A stretch of 64,000 nucleotides of DNA from Prostheceraeus crozeri (GCA_907163375.1 CAJQUW010011519.1:1-64000), one strand, 5' to 3'. Positions 51,277 to 64,000 are shown, counted from the stretch's first letter. Notes: a model not told the origin generated them from the letters alone. Numbers and translations are program-made.

Positions 51277-51858
51277 AACGAAGGCAGATACGAACAAGTC
51301 GATTCTTTCACTGAATTTGTCTCACTCTTAGCTTTCAAACGAGCTATCGCACGACAAAATCCGTCCACTGGAAGCAAGCTGTCCAGGGGGGGGGGACGTC
51401 AGCCGAAAATTTTTTCTCTCCGATTTCGCTGGAAACATCCCTCCTAACCCAAAATTTCACGTAGATTCCGAATCTGGCCTCCGTTTTCTCATCCGATGCT
51501 TCGTTTGGACGCTACACACCAAAAACATCACACACTATAGCCTCAAGACTAATCCTGGCGGTCGCCCACGTCAACCTAGACGGTCGCCCACGTCAACCAG
51601 GCGGTCGGACCAACTCACCCGAGTCTCACACTCTGTCGTTGCAGAGGGGGGGGGGACGTCAGCGAACATGTTGTGAACGTGGACCCACCCGGCCGGCACA
51701 CCACGACAGACCACAACCTCTGTCGTTCCAGAGGGGGGGGGGACTCAGACACGAAGCACCACGGCGGCCGACCACGACACTCTGCCGTGCCAGAGGGGGG
51801 GGGACGCAGCGATGGCCGCCATCTTGCGCGGTCCAGAAGTGGAGTTTTGCTTACTACT
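51277..51858 (-). repeat. Right terminal inverted repeat (~582 bp)
   Basis: Reverse complement of 25362-25946. Differences seen are mainly in G-run lengths. It holds a single B-type unit and none of the tandem array, so the array grew only at the left end. Confidence 0.95.
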
Positions 51859-51864
51859 ACAATA
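51859..51864. repeat. Target-site duplication, right (ACAATA)
   Basis: Exact copy of the left ACAATA. Confidence 0.95.
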
Positions 51865-53519
51865 TAATACGTACTACTTTCTTTTTTGCATGAAGCACAC
51901 AGAATTGTCAAATCATCACGCATCTTTTAGAAGATTGAAAACGATGATCTCTCTTTGTTATCGTTTTAACTGGGATGCAATAAAGTCTCTTCAACCAGCC
52001 CGCAGCCCTTACTGCTCTGCCAGGCCGCATAATCAGAGATGCTGTCTTGAGCTTTATTTCCTTAGACTAGGCCCTGTTACTGCTTGTGATAAAACATGCT
52101 TAATACGCCTTTAAACTATAATTCACTAATATTGCTTCGTGCACCAGATCACACATAATATCAAAGAGTAACAATTTTTATTCTTCTTTGTAATAGGAAT
52201 CAGTTCAAATATTTCATATTTCCTGCAAAGACGATTGAAATGTCCTCTTATGAGCAGGTGAATCTATTGAAAATTATGCCTTCCTTATGTTTTACAGATG
52301 ATAGAAATTCATTTATTCATGTTATATAAGTTCTACTAAGATAAATTTTAATGAAATTGCTTCACTTTGAATTCGCGTGTGTGTGTCTTTAGAATCTAGA
52401 ATATCATATTTAAAGATGATGCATGATAGTAAGGATGTGATTTAACTAGCATTGTCAATATGTTGAATAAATTTGAGGGGTCGGCTCAGATTTCAACTGC
52501 TTAGTAATGCAAGTTGAATCTGTTGTTTCCAGCAAGATAAATATTTAATACTCGTTGCACTGTGGGAACAAAGTAATACGCAAGATTGTATGGTTGGTCA
52601 AACAAAATTAGGTTTTTATCCTTTTGATGAGCTACGACAGTCTGTTGTGATGTGCAGACACGGAAATCGTTTACTACGTTAATTGTTCCGGCGCCAAGGG
52701 ATTGTAAGTTGTTACAGGCTCCGAAAGAAAGCATCATTTATCAATAAAACAGTTTTGAATTTCGATACAGTCAATTGTGATTAATTCTATTGATAGTATA
52801 GCAAAATAGAAATAGCCGAAATTTTCATTCAGATAAAAATTTCAATTCAAATTATTATACAATATTATTACAATATCAAGTTTCTCATCACCATAGCATC
52901 GTCTTCTTCTGCAGCTGATATATTGAATGCAATGCTAATTGCTGTGTCAACAGCCTGTATGTGCATTGTAGGAAACCTTGTATATGTATAAGAATAACAT
53001 TATTCATGAGAATAAATTCAAACAGAATAGCAGAAAGCACAGGATCAAATACTAACATGGAATTGTTTTTTAATTTATGCAATAGAGTTAATGCAAATGA
53101 TTTCAATTTGATTGATCTTTTGATTTTTGTGAGTGCATTTTATAACTGGGTCTTCTCTCCCTCAATTTCTAAGATGTCTGTGGCTTCAGTATGAAGTTAT
53201 ACTGGATGCGATCTAGCACGTTTGAGTTCCCATGCGTCTTTATGGCACGCGTGCTTTAATGCTCTTTAATTTCAAATTTGAATTAAATTCCATGCGAGCA
53301 TAGGGAGTTGTAATGCCGACATCAATATATTTTTCTAGACCTATATCAAGTGGATCCCATATTATTTGGATGAAAGCATCCGTTGTGGTAAGTTAGAATG
53401 GTAGCATATTTCCTAGAAGCGATAACCAACCTCTTTTTGAAGAAAAAAGGAAACATGGAAGCCAACTATGTATAGGTCTATAAGCAGTGGCTCTCCGCAT
53501 CGATAAAGTTATGGATAAC
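51865..53519. other. Host DNA, no supported gene
   Basis: AT-rich with short motif-less frames, for example 52501-52737 (minus) and 52961-53194. No repeat ends recognised. Confidence 0.5.
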
Positions 53520-53529
53520 ATTACAAAAG

Positions 53530-54842
53530 CTTACAGATTGCTGACAACATCTCCTTACCACTTTCACTAATTTTCCGAACCTGTCTCAAATTTGCTGATC
53601 TTCCGAAGAGCTGGTAAATAGCAGATGTAGTTCCCCTTCCAAAATCCACACCACCAAGTGTTAACAACATCAGACCAATTTCCCTTCTGCCAATACCAGA
53701 AAGGATATTTGAGAAAATTCTTGTAAAGAACATGGGCAAAGGTCTCTCGCTTCGACGATGGACAATTTGGTTACAAGAAAAAATCGTCTACAGCATGTGC
53801 CCTGATTGAAATAGAAAATTTCATAATTGCGAAGCTTGAAAGCACCTCAGTTAAGGCTTGTCATTTGATTGCAGTGGATATTATGAGGGGTTTTGACAGG
53901 ATTCCTCACGACCTTTTAATGACGAAAATGGTACGAGAGGGATTTAGTGAGTTCTTGATTGCATTCATTGCTAATTATCTTTTCGAAAGAGAGGCGAGGC
54001 TGCGCTGGAACGGGAATTACACTTCTCCTGTCAGTTTGAATTGCGGAATCCCTCAGAGATCAACATTAGGTCCCCTGATATTCGCATACTTCGTCTCAGA
54101 CTTACAGTGTCAATCAAGGTCAAGTACATTGATGGTGAAATACGCAGACGATATATTTCTAATGGGAACAATACATAAAGACGCTATCTCTTCGAATGTA
54201 CACAATGGTTATAACGACATCATCAAATGGACAACAGACAACAAGTTAACTGTTAAAAAAGAAAAATGTCAGCAAATGTTCTTATCACTAAATAACTCGT
54301 TCGATGGATCGTCGTTTGAAATTCCTGATATTCCAATTAGAACGGAAATGAGGATTTTGGGAGTGAAGTTTTGCTCTAACATGCAATGGAAGCCTCATAT
54401 TCGTATTGTCTGCAAGAGGTCATCTTCACGACTATTTGCACTGCGACAAATGAAAGAATTCGTAACCAGGGAAGAGTTGATTGCAGTATACCAGAACTGC
54501 ATACGGAGCCTTCTGGAGCACTGTGCACCTCTCTTCACTGAGCTAGGCAGAGCATCAGAATGTCTCATAGAACAGATTCAAAGAAGATCCCATGCTATCG
54601 TGTGTCAATCAAAACACTGTGAATGTGCGAATTTCGTCCCACTTCATTATCGCCGTAAGGTGCCTGGTTTTCGACTTTTTGAGAAAATTTATGGTGATAG
54701 TGATCATCCTCTCCATCATCTCATTCCGCCCATGATGACCCACTCACGAAATTTCATGCTTCCGGTAATACGATCAGCTCGCCGAGAAAAAACTTTTGTG
54801 ATATCTATGTGTAAGCTTTTCAACAATGGCTTCACCATTTAA
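53530..54842 (+). pseudogene. 5'-truncated non-LTR retrotransposon reverse transcriptase
   Basis: The frame at 53865-54842 begins within the RT domain: AVDIMRGFDRIPHDLL (motif A), NCGIPQRSTLGPLIFAYF (motif B) and VKYADDIFL with the YADD active site, then a C-terminal part with RILGVKFCSNMQWKPHI. Upstream DNA extends the RT in other frames (PLSLIFRTCLKFADLPKSW, then NNIRPISLLPIPERIFEKIL), broken by a stop near 53612 and a frameshift near 53760. There is no endonuclease domain, so the copy is 5'-truncated. The C-terminus appears complete, followed by AATAAA and a TTA repeat. It resembles Jockey/CR1/RTE-type LINEs; the clade is not fixed. Confidence 0.88.
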
Positions 54843-54968
54843 ATTGACTATTTATGTTCGATATCACTTTATTCGCTTCATTGTGGTTTGTTAAGTTTGC
54901 TTACTTCAAATGACTTTTTGACTACTTTGTAACGTCCCACGATTTTCAGTGTTGGGGTTCTATTTCAA

Positions 54969-54996
54969 ATAAACGATTATTATTATTATTATTAAT
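54969..54996. repeat. AATAAA and (TTA)n tail of the LINE
   Basis: AATAAA at about 54969 is followed by a run of ATT/TTA triplets, a typical 3' terminus for a CR1/Jockey-like LINE. Confidence 0.75.
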
Positions 54997-57184
54997 CAGA
55001 CTATACTTAATAGTAGGTTATTGAGCTTCTTTGTAACATGCACAATCCACTTTCCGAGTGCTGAAGTTTAAAACTATAGTCTGCAAATAGTTGACAAAAT
55101 ATTCATATAATAACTCAAGAAACATCCATCGTTAATTTAATGATAGTTCACAGGAAAGACAACTTTTGAAACCTAAATTCGATGATAATTTGGTGACAAA
55201 TGTTAATTCAATGACCAAAACTGGGTAACTTGGAAGCGAATAAGTGTTTTTCATTGAAAGAAATCAAGAAATAAAATTTGATCTTTCCATTCTCCTTTTG
55301 AGATTACCAAATTATGTATCGAGTAGAAATTGGCAATTTATTGACATGGCTTGAATGACTATAGTTTAAACATATAGATATGTTTCTATAAGACTACAAT
55401 TTAAGGTTTGCCCATTGATGTCCAAGCCATTTTTTCAAACTTAATTATTGGAAACTATTTTTTCTCAAATCTAATTTGCGGATGTTCAAGGCTGGGAATA
55501 ACACCAGCAGGATTGCGTTGATTTACTCTCTTTCTCTTTTGGTCACAAATTTTCACGTTGTGGTCAAAGGGGCACCTAGCAACGTTGACCCAAAACTTCG
55601 TGACAAAATGTGCTAAAAATAAGCGCGCGGGCTATTATCCATGCCTGTGTAGTGTATGGAATGAATGGATTAATACATGCAAGATAAGCAGTCAATCAGA
55701 CAACTTCTCTATCATTGCAAATTAGGCAATCAATTAACTGTTATTCTTCTATCACAACAATCACTTAGTTGCAATGCAAAAGCCTTTGATGACTCCCTCT
55801 TGCATTGATGTGCTTCTGCATTTCGCTAGCTTCTTGTAGGAGCCTCTCACACTAAAATTTTAATCTAATATTGATTTGGCACAGCTTCCTGGACTTGCAC
55901 CAGCTGACAGTTCATTTCACCGTTTTGTTGATTGAATATCAATATCATTCACATGGTGGGAAGCCGCAATTTTTCCGTATTCAGATGAAATTGAGCAACA
56001 TTGATTGACAAAATCTGACAACAATTAATTGCATTTACAATTGGCATTGACAGTAATCAACAAACTGTATTTCTCATGAATAATTTAATTTTGTTATTGA
56101 ATATGGCAAATTGGTAAATGCTTCGTTATTTCTCATAATTGAAAATGAATAGCAATTGCTTTGTGAAATGAAATTATGGCGTATTTCAGAAGGAGAAACC
56201 GCAACAGTTTTTCATAAAACAATTAAGACCTTTCAGTCAACTTTGAAGCAGTGTATGGACAGAAAGCAGAAGTTCACTAGAATTGAGAATGCTTATCATA
56301 GGGTTTAATCAGCGACTTCTTCATTGATTTTTTTCAACAAGTGTAGCGAGAATCACTTGCATTTGGCGGTCATGGTTGTATATTTCAACAGACTTTTAGA
56401 GCCTAGCAGCAGCGGTTAAGTTCATCTAACTTTACTCCGACTCCGGGTGGCAAGTATATAAAGCCTAGTTTTGAAAAATTAACCGGCAACCTACATCATA
56501 GATCACTGTAGGTCTACCTGAACCCATATTTAGTAATCATTGCTGTATCAGTTATCAATCATTTTCGATGAAAGTTGATCAAATGTCGCTTTCAGTTGGA
56601 TGCATACGACTCGGCTGCTTCCATCTTCTTGATGTGTGCTCCAGTCTCTACCAGGCAGAAAAATCTCCAACCTTCTCCAAAAAATATGAGTACACTTTTG
56701 ATATTAATATGCGCTTTTAGAGGAGCCATCACACTCGATTACGTGAGGGTAAGAGTAAATGTTCTCAAACAAACTGGAATTTCATTTTTGTTAATGATGT
56801 GACCTTTGGCAAGTAGTTGTGATCGAGGCTAGGAAGGCTTGTATTCTCTACTAAATCAACGAGTGAAAAGATTGAAAAGACAATCCTTTTTTCACTATCA
56901 CGGTTCATTCCCTCAACTATTACGAGCTTTGCATGCACTGCTGTCTTGACTGTACTTTTGTTTGATGAAGAAAGTTGACATCAAGACAGTGACAGCTATG
57001 CACGAGAATAAATAATTTGTTTGTATTATATTTCGGGTCTAGTTATAGGCCGGAGTCCGGGGTCTTATCATTTGATAGGACTCCGACTCCCTGATTTGCA
57101 AAATACATATTAATGCCGTAAGCTGCAGTGACTTAGATGTAACATAGGCATAGTTTCAGGGATGTCTATGAGACGAGTTTTTAT
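54997..57184. other. Host DNA, no supported gene
   Basis: AT-rich. A small inverted repeat (CTGTCTTGAC and CATCAAGACAG) lies around 56940-56990. The frame at 56575-56802 has no motif. Confidence 0.5.
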
Positions 57185-58565
57185 TCCCAGACCCATCCCA
57201 CAGGATTAATTAATTTATCAACCCATTGGAAGCCCACTGACTGATAAATATCATTTTCAGCAGCTTTGAGTGTTAGTTTGATGCATGTTCACTTCCGCTA
57301 ACTGCGGTATAGGGCAAATCCAATTCATATAACAGCATTTGTCAAAAAACGTGTTATTTTGCTTATGTAACTAAAGCAAAATCTTTAGTTCTGGACCAAT
57401 TTTCATGTCTTATTTTCAACTTGATCCCTAGGATCTCCTCTTTTTGATCATGATTAATTCAAATTAATACAAAAAGGTTTTCTTTATGAAAAATTAACTC
57501 AAGGCAGAAAAAGTGCCGAAAATGCCTGTCCCAAGCATAGATACTCAATCGTCGGGAATTTCGTTGTGAAAGCGCATGAACCGTACTTTCAACCAGACTA
57601 TAATTCATGATTGCATTTACATTGATTTGGGACATTTTTTCAATTAGCTTTTGTTCTCCAAAAATTGTCTTCTGAACGGTGCACATTTCACAACTTCCTT
57701 ATGCGACAAAATACATCATTTGTCAGTCTAGTTGTCGCTTCAAAAAGAAAAAAATCAACTATGGATCATCACAATTGAGCAATTGTGAATTGAAAACACC
57801 TTTCGACCGGACTTTTTGATTTTTCTGAAAAAAATTTCAAATTGTTGCTGAAACCACATATCTTATGCGGATCTCATGAAAACTCACAAAATTATCAAGA
57901 CCTATAATGTAATCATACATACAAAATTTTATTTGAAAAAACAATGGTTATCATTTTCAAAATCTCTTAAAACTGCAGAAAATGTTCATCTGACCGAGAC
58001 CACAAAATGATCGGTCAGAAGACACTTGGTAATATGTACGTAGTACGAATACAAAACTTGTAAAAGTACTCATTTGGTGTGGTCGCCACTATGATTTTCA
58101 TAAATGCAAATTTTCGACGAAAACAAAGTTGCAAAGTTGAAAAGACAAAAATTACAGAAAATGTTGCTATATAAAATGGATTTACCCAATATTAAATGTC
58201 ATGCAACAATGAAATTACATAGCAACATTGTTATAAAAATGCTACCAAAAATGCACATACCGATGTGTACGGCATTTAATCTATTAACTTGAGAAAACGT
58301 CTGTCTTGACTTAGACTGCTGTAACAAAGCTTGAGAAATAGGTAAATGGGGATTTTGTCTGAGCATGTAGATGCCCACTAAACATTTCGCCGCGTGTGTG
58401 TCAACCATTCATGTTTCCAAGTCCCTTGAAATGCTGCGCGTGACATTGTAATTTCTCCCTCTAGACTCGATATACGAGTACATGGTCACATTTACGCATT
58501 TATCTCTCGCATGCAAACTGGAAGTCCTATTCAAACGAAGTTTAGCTTGCAGCTGGAATATATTT
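57185..58565. repeat. Interspersed repeat, copy 2
   Basis: Contains blocks similar in order and strand to 19780-20335, at 57190-57240 (CCCATCCCACAGGATTAA) and 58400-58560 (GTGACATTGTAATTTCTCC, CAAACTGGAAGTCC). It has extra sequence between the blocks. Confidence 0.45.
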
Positions 58566-60945
58566 TCATCACCTTATGGGAAAGTGGTTAGAGTCGGTTA
58601 AACTTGACAGTTCCAAGATGGACTTCAGTTTTAGACTTCGATTGACAAGCTTGCTAGACCGATGTTTTAAAATATTCAAATGTCTTTTCAAACGTAAGGA
58701 TGGGTCCACAAGATGCCAAAACTTCCCCGATAAAAATGCAGTTTTCATATGCAGTGAACGACATAAATTTTGCAGAAAAAACATTTTTTTTTAGCCCTAT
58801 CAGTACTGAGAGGGGGCTATCAAGTTCTTTTTATATCTCTTAAATTAAGTCAGATAAAAGTTTTTTGAATTAGCTTTCATTTAGAGTAGCATTGACTATT
58901 GATATAATGTTTCTGTATCATATTTACATGATATTTATGCATGTGCAACTCAAGATTGTTGAGATACACATTAATCTTATCTCCCAAAATGAGTGCTTGT
59001 ACATTGTACATAATTGTACATGTGATGCATACATGTACATGTAAATGTAAAATGTGACAATATGAAGTTTTAATCTGAATTTTTAGTTATGGAATCCAGA
59101 GAATAATGCGAAATACATATCACCATTCGAAAGATTGCATTCGAAATGTATAATACTCTTGTCATTATGGCGAATAAGTCATTAGAACAAGACATTCGTA
59201 AAGATGGAAAAATGCAATAATACATGGAAATTCCCATATACGATGATGAAAATCATCCCAGCAGCCATTTATAATAGAAGATAATGCTTACTTATTTAAA
59301 TTATTAATCAAAGTATTCCTAATGAGGACTGATGGCGTTCTCCAATCCGCAAGTGTACAAAGGCAATGCTACTGTAGCCAATGGATTAATCAGTTCTTAA
59401 AAGAACTCAATGGAGCTTTCTCGTGGCAACGAATTAAAATTGATCAGCTTTGGCCCAATATCTGGTAAAGGTGGAAATCTTAAGACTTGTAGCACTACTC
59501 ATTCTTACTGTTAATATACTAATACCATAGATGCAATAATACATTTTTTGACGTTCGAATTTCAAATTGCTATTTATTGTACTCAAATTAACGTAGAATA
59601 TTATACTTATAACACCATATAGATATACTTGAGTAAGAGTTTGCATAAATGCTTTAGTTGTAATGAGCCATTTTTGAAGAGTCAAAAAGATACATAGACT
59701 CTTGAAAAATGAAAATACAAATTTTAAATTTCAATTTTGGCATGAATGTCTTCGAATCATGCAAAATAGGCACTACTATTCGAAAGAGGAAAATCGAAAT
59801 ATTTGGAAATTCTATTTTCATTCAGTTTTATTCTTCGGAACATGGAAAATTTAAGGAGTCCGACGACGCTAAAAATCAGCCGGTCCTGATAAGGTTAAGA
59901 AAGACCCTGTCTTACAGTCTGTTTCATCCTCCATCGCGAGGTCAAGAATTTAAAGTGTCGTCTGGGTTAATTAAAATTTAAATAAGCTACTCCCTTAAAG
60001 AGATAAATTATCAAAAACTGCGACTTTGCTCAAAAGGTCAGGAATTCAACCGATTATCCAAAATAAAAAACTTAAACTTTTCACATCCTCACCATCGAAA
60101 CTAAACGATTGCACTCCGCCACTCAAATCCTGTATTGATCACATCATCTGAAATACCAAACTTGAACTCTTAGTCTCTACATTATTCCGTACCTGCACCT
60201 ATCGAAATTTCTCTTTCACCCACTGAAAGCCACTACACACTGCCCTATTTTTCGTTACTGTGCAGATCATCCAAAAGTGTCAAACTTACATATATTTATG
60301 GGATGGTTTCCACAAATGGTAGGAGTTGTAGTTTTATTAAGCTCGTCTTCTTTTGACGATCTGCTCAGTAGCGGAATTGTCTCGGCCACTCCGCATTTCA
60401 TGGTGAGGGTATATTACGTTAGTTTGAGTTATATTGCATCATTCTGGAATAATGGCTTAACTTAACCGCTTTGTTCAACCGCACGCATGTTGACTTCTTT
60501 CATTCCTTACATGTCCTCAGTATACAATTCGTTGTATTTTTCCAGACAATAATTTTCTCACGCCATACCTTCATTCCACTTTACCCTTACTGTCTCTTGT
60601 ATAATTATGTGCAATGCTCTATTTTCTGTGTCACCCTTATCTTGTACTTTCTGATTTTAAATTGATGGAAGTATACTCTTTATTACTATTATCAACTGTC
60701 GATGTTACCCGACTGTTGATATTACCGGATTTTGTCCTGTATATAAGTTGATTTGAATAGATTCAATTATTTTCAAAAAATCACAGTATTACGCAACAAA
60801 GTCCTAAGTTCATGGCTTCATTCAATTAGGAAGAGTCTGTAAACGTAAGAAATACAAATAGCTTTAAAAAACACAGTCAACGATGACTAAATAGAACGTT
60901 AATTAGTAGTAGTATGTGTTTATTCATTTGAAATGGAAATAATTA
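58566..60945. other. Host DNA, no supported gene
   Basis: Short frames without motifs (58576-58794, 59434-59685, 59709-59981, 60277-60665). A short ACATGTACATGT-like patch lies near 59010-59045. Confidence 0.5.
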
Positions 60946-61152
60946 TTATAATTATTATATTATTTATATTATATTATTATTATATTATATTATTATTATA
61001 TTAGATTTGAGTCATAAATGACTCCAAGATTATTATATTATATTACCAATTATTATCACGAGGCACTATATTTATTTTAGCGATAAAATTCATTATTATA
61101 TTATATTATTATTATATTATATTAATATTATTATTATAATTATTATATTATT
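60946..61152. repeat. AT-rich ATTATT low-complexity tract
   Basis: Imperfect TTATTA/TATATT arrays split by a unique stretch near 61004-61095. Confidence 0.9.
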
Positions 61153-62390
61153 CTCGAATTTGGATTAATAATCAATTGAAACGGAAGGCAGGTGAACAAA
61201 TACATGTCGTCGTGCATATTTAGATGTCAAGGCATGTGGTGGGTGTAGCTTTTTGTGATCTCATATGGTGGCAGAAAAAAAAAAGAAAAGAAAGTTTTCC
61301 TCCTTGCGTTACCTGTAGTAACCTGGGGGGGGAGGGGGTAGCAATAATAGCTAATTAAGTGATGAATATGACATCTGGAAATTTGTTTATGTTCGCTATC
61401 CACTCCTTCTTGATCGGAATGCATATCTTTTTTCAATGGAACCGATCGCACGCTTTTTTCTCCGAATAAGTTGTGTTTTGACGCATATACATGCATGATC
61501 CTGCTTTCTAATGTTCTTGGATATAAATATTTTGACTTTTAACCTAGCTCTATGATCAGTTGTTTGCAATATTCTTTTATTTCTGAAAAAATATTGGTGC
61601 GATTATGTCTCGCTGGTCAAAACTCCTGCCAGTTCAAACCTTGCCACAAGCAGTGTTTTTTTATACTTGTGTAGATCGAAATACACATGGCGAATGGTGA
61701 AATATACTTTGATGATTATTAATTAGCTTTAATCATGATATTGCGCACTTAAGGAGACGAATTTACAATTTTCATATTTTAGGAACATTTTGAAGTCCAA
61801 AATGCGCTATTTTGAAAACAGGAAATTGTTCAGATTTGCAAAGATAATTTCAAATTGTTTATGAAAAATGTTGATGAAGACGATGCATTCTAGCATGTGT
61901 GTAATGAACGCAGAAGTAAAGACAACTATAGAGACATGTACTAATTCATTATTCCATTAATCATCGATGCTTTTGTCTAGTTAATTTGCGAAGTAGCCCT
62001 TATACATAACGGTAAAAGAAACAAAGCTCGAGTTTCATGTAAATGTGATACCGAAGAAGGCAAACATCTTTGATTTGGCGTATTACACGATAATTACATT
62101 GTGCTGTAGTTGCAAATTTGCCTTCTACTTTGACTTATTGTTTGGCTAAACACTGAAATTCCTCTGCTAATGCAAAACGTGAAAGATTTCCCGAAGTTAA
62201 TGTAATCTACAGTACAGAGAACTAAACGCAAAGAAAGTGCATGGATGACAAAATGTTTAACTCATCGGATCTCATCAAAAGTTTCTCATCATCATTTCTC
62301 AATAATTATTTAAAGGATTAATGGTGCGTATTTAGACTGCTGAGAATAAAAAAATAAAATGACACGTTTCAGTGATGATTCATAGGCACG
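61153..62390. other. Host DNA, no supported gene
   Basis: No frame with a motif. A short G-run (GGGGGGGGAGGGGG) lies at about 61326. Confidence 0.5.
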
Positions 62391-62539
62391 GTCATGCATG
62401 TAAGCCGGTGAATGGCCGCCTGAAGCCGGTGACTGAGCGGTTCGGCCAAGATCTGTCTACCGATAACTATGTACAGATTGTTTCATACAGAAATGAAATG
62501 GGTAAACGTATATTACGTATAGACAGTCGTTTCCAAATT

Positions 62540-63975
62540 CAACAAATTTTGTATGTTTAGAAAGCTCATGCTATGAAACTGCTCCTGTGAAAATTTCCAT
62601 GACTATGCTATATATATTGGAATTTGTTTGGAATTCAAAACTCATTTTCATCGCTAACCAAAAAGCGTGACTCATCACTCTCACGCATGCATAAGGCATA
62701 GGCATACGAGAGCAATGTGTAATCAAAAGACATCGAATTCATTTATTTCTTTTGTTGTGTGTCTCTCAGTAACATGCCAACTGCTGCACTGAAAGCTTAC
62801 CACAATGCCTATCTTAGGAGTCAAGCTGAGACTTTGATCCGAAGTGGCCGGCCAGTGGCCACTGTGTTGCAACAATTAAAGATCCCCAAAAGTACTTTTT
62901 ACTATTGGTTGCGAAAAAGCTGTCAGCGGCCTTCTGGTCTTCTGGTAGACCAAGGCTGACCTCTCGCAGGTCAAATCGCTACATCACCACTGTGGTCGAT
63001 AGTGATCCCTCTACCTCTTTATCTGAGATTTCAGCAGGTTCAAATCTCTCCAGGAGAACTGTTTGGGGACGCAAGGAGTTGAACTACTCCAGTCGTAAGA
63101 GACCATCGAAGCTGAATCTGTCCGAGAGACACAAGAAACTGAGACTGCAGTGTTCAACGAAGCGTTGCCACGGGTGGAATCAGTGATGACTTGTCGTTTG
63201 GTCGGATTAGGCAGCTGTCCGATAAAATTCAAATATGGACCTGTACGCCTTTGATTGAAGTCTGGGCAAGACATTCCTAATCGTATTTTACATCGAGGAG
63301 TCAAGACAATTGCAGGAAATTATTCATCTGGGGAGCCATTTGTAGTGATGGTTGCAGTTCACTTCATGTTCTGAGGGAAAACATGAACTCCGAACGCTCC
63401 GAGTTCGAGTGCTCGAAGAACAATTTCTTTTCTTTAGCATTCAGTTTATGTGATCTATCATCTGATTGGATTCGTATGGATGACAATGCTCCATGTCATC
63501 GAGTTAGGGCAACTCAGGTGTATAAACGACAGCCAGGAATACGAACCCTAGACTGGCCGACAAGATCTACTGACTTGAATCCAATCAAGCATGTCTGGTC
63601 TACCTTGAGACGTCGAGTCCGTCGACGAATTGTTCCTGGAAAATGATTTGAATCAGTTGGAATCTTTAGTGAGGCAGGGGTGGAATCAGATTGATCAACA
63701 GAATGATGATCAGAAATTTGATCGGCAGCATGCCTAATCGCATCCGAAAGTTAATAGAACGTAGAGGAGACGAATCTGGCTACTAGGGAACGCACCCATC
63801 GGTCCTTTTAAGGACTAGGCTCTTACTGGGCTGACATATAACAAAATTAAATATTTGATATGATGTAGGAAACAAATTCATTCATTTATAGCTAAAAGCT
63901 TACATTACTGTTTGCTATAAAATCTTGCTTCTTTAACTAATTTCTAACTATTTATAAAACGGACTGTGCATGTAA
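62540..63975 (+). mobile_element. Tc1-type transposon, decayed
   Basis: Carries a transposase pseudogene and shares both flanks with the inverted deletion copy at 15063-16041. The right flank has GAACGCACCCATCGGTCC, the TTTTAAGGACTAGGCTC block and AAACGGACTGTG near 63975. The left edge is not clearly defined; matching starts by about 62560. Confidence 0.7.
62774..63785 (+). pseudogene. Tc1-type transposase, frameshifted
   Basis: From the ATG at 62774 the N-terminus has an HTH (SGRPVATVLQQLKIPKSTFY). The frame is lost near 62950; a second frame carries GRPRLTSRRSNRYITTVV and SLSEISAGSNLSRRTVWGR, a Tc1-like paired HTH. After a damaged region the third part has IRMDDNAPCHRVRATQVY (second catalytic Asp) and LDWPTRSTDLNPIKHVWSTL, where Lys replaces the family's final catalytic Glu (IEH/IEN), then MPNRIRKLIERRGD to a stop at about 63785. 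Multiple frameshifts and the Glu-to-Lys change make it inactive. Confidence 0.8.
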
Positions 63976-64000
63976 TTCTTTTTGTAAATTACTGTACTTT

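Larger units (their letters stand above)
25362..51858. mobile_element. Complete Polinton/Maverick (adintovirus-like) element, 26,497 bp
   Basis: The element starts AGTAGTAAGCAAAACTCC and ends with the exact reverse complement; the AG...CT termini and the flanking 6-bp ACAATA duplication are Polinton hallmarks. It encodes the standard set: protein-primed DNA polymerase B, retrovirus-like integrase with chromodomain, FtsK/HerA-type packaging ATPase, adenain-like protease and a putative capsid protein, plus TBP-like, PC4-like and exonuclease-like genes. I saw no frameshift or internal stop in these ORFs, and the TIRs differ mainly in C-tract length, so insertion looks recent. It is larger than the usual 15-20 kb, mostly because of repeats and small genes at the left end. 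Confidence 0.97.

Noticed and set aside
25419..51810. C/G runs as evidence of sequencing error
   Set aside because: Run lengths may be miscounted, but the runs recur in the same context in both TIRs and all array units, so they are real features.

Overview
The window is AT-rich, intron-permissive animal DNA packed with metazoan-type mobile elements: Tc1/mariner transposons, a Penelope-like fragment, non-LTR retrotransposon remnants and several MITE-like families. It carries one complete giant virus-like transposon. I see no convincing host protein-coding gene, rRNA or tRNA. The repeat mix fits an invertebrate, probably marine, but I cannot name the species.

Layout. Bases 1-25355 are host DNA: a LINE tail (2.4-2.8 kb), two copies of an ~870-bp TIR element (4.4 and 11.4-13.2 kb, the second split by another element), a foldback element (5.4 kb), a dead mariner-like transposon (7.3-9.1 kb), a GIY-YIG Penelope fragment (14.5 kb) and Tc1 debris (15-16 and 20.8-21.5 kb). 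Bases 25362-51858 are a 26,497-bp Polinton/Maverick (adintovirus-like) element. It starts AG and ends CT, has ~585-bp terminal inverted repeats that look almost identical, and is flanked by the perfect 6-bp duplication ACAATA. Bases 51865-64000 are host DNA again, with a 5'-truncated LINE and a decayed Tc1 element.

Inside the element. The left 4.7 kb is TIR plus a ~296-bp tandem array with C-tracts in an A-A-B-B higher-order pattern, closed by an inverted piece. Three small TATA-driven genes follow (30.3-33.1 kb). Each ends in the same ~143-bp module, which opens with a histone-mRNA-like stem-loop. Next come a 3 x 205-bp repeat, an acidic ORF, a spliced protein-primed DNA polymerase B, two paralogous putative structural proteins, two PC4-like genes, and a TATA-binding-protein-like gene that overlaps the second PC4-like gene in another frame. 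The rest is on the minus strand: adenain-type protease, putative capsid protein, basic core-like protein, chromodomain integrase, Cys-rich ORF, conserved basic protein, packaging ATPase, small basic protein with a hydrophobic tail, RING-like membrane protein, conserved ORF, DEDDh-like exonuclease, Cys-rich ORF, and a spliced gene of unknown function.

How it fits together. Polymerase, exonuclease-like protein and integrase would replicate and insert the genome. ATPase, protease, capsid and core proteins would build a particle. TBP-like and PC4-like proteins would bias transcription. Two promoter classes are visible: five genes with TATA plus a TCA(T/C)T initiator whose A lies 30-31 nt downstream, and tightly packed genes with a CAAAG-type motif just before the ATG. 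All major ORFs are open and the TIRs agree closely, so the insertion looks recent and may be functional.
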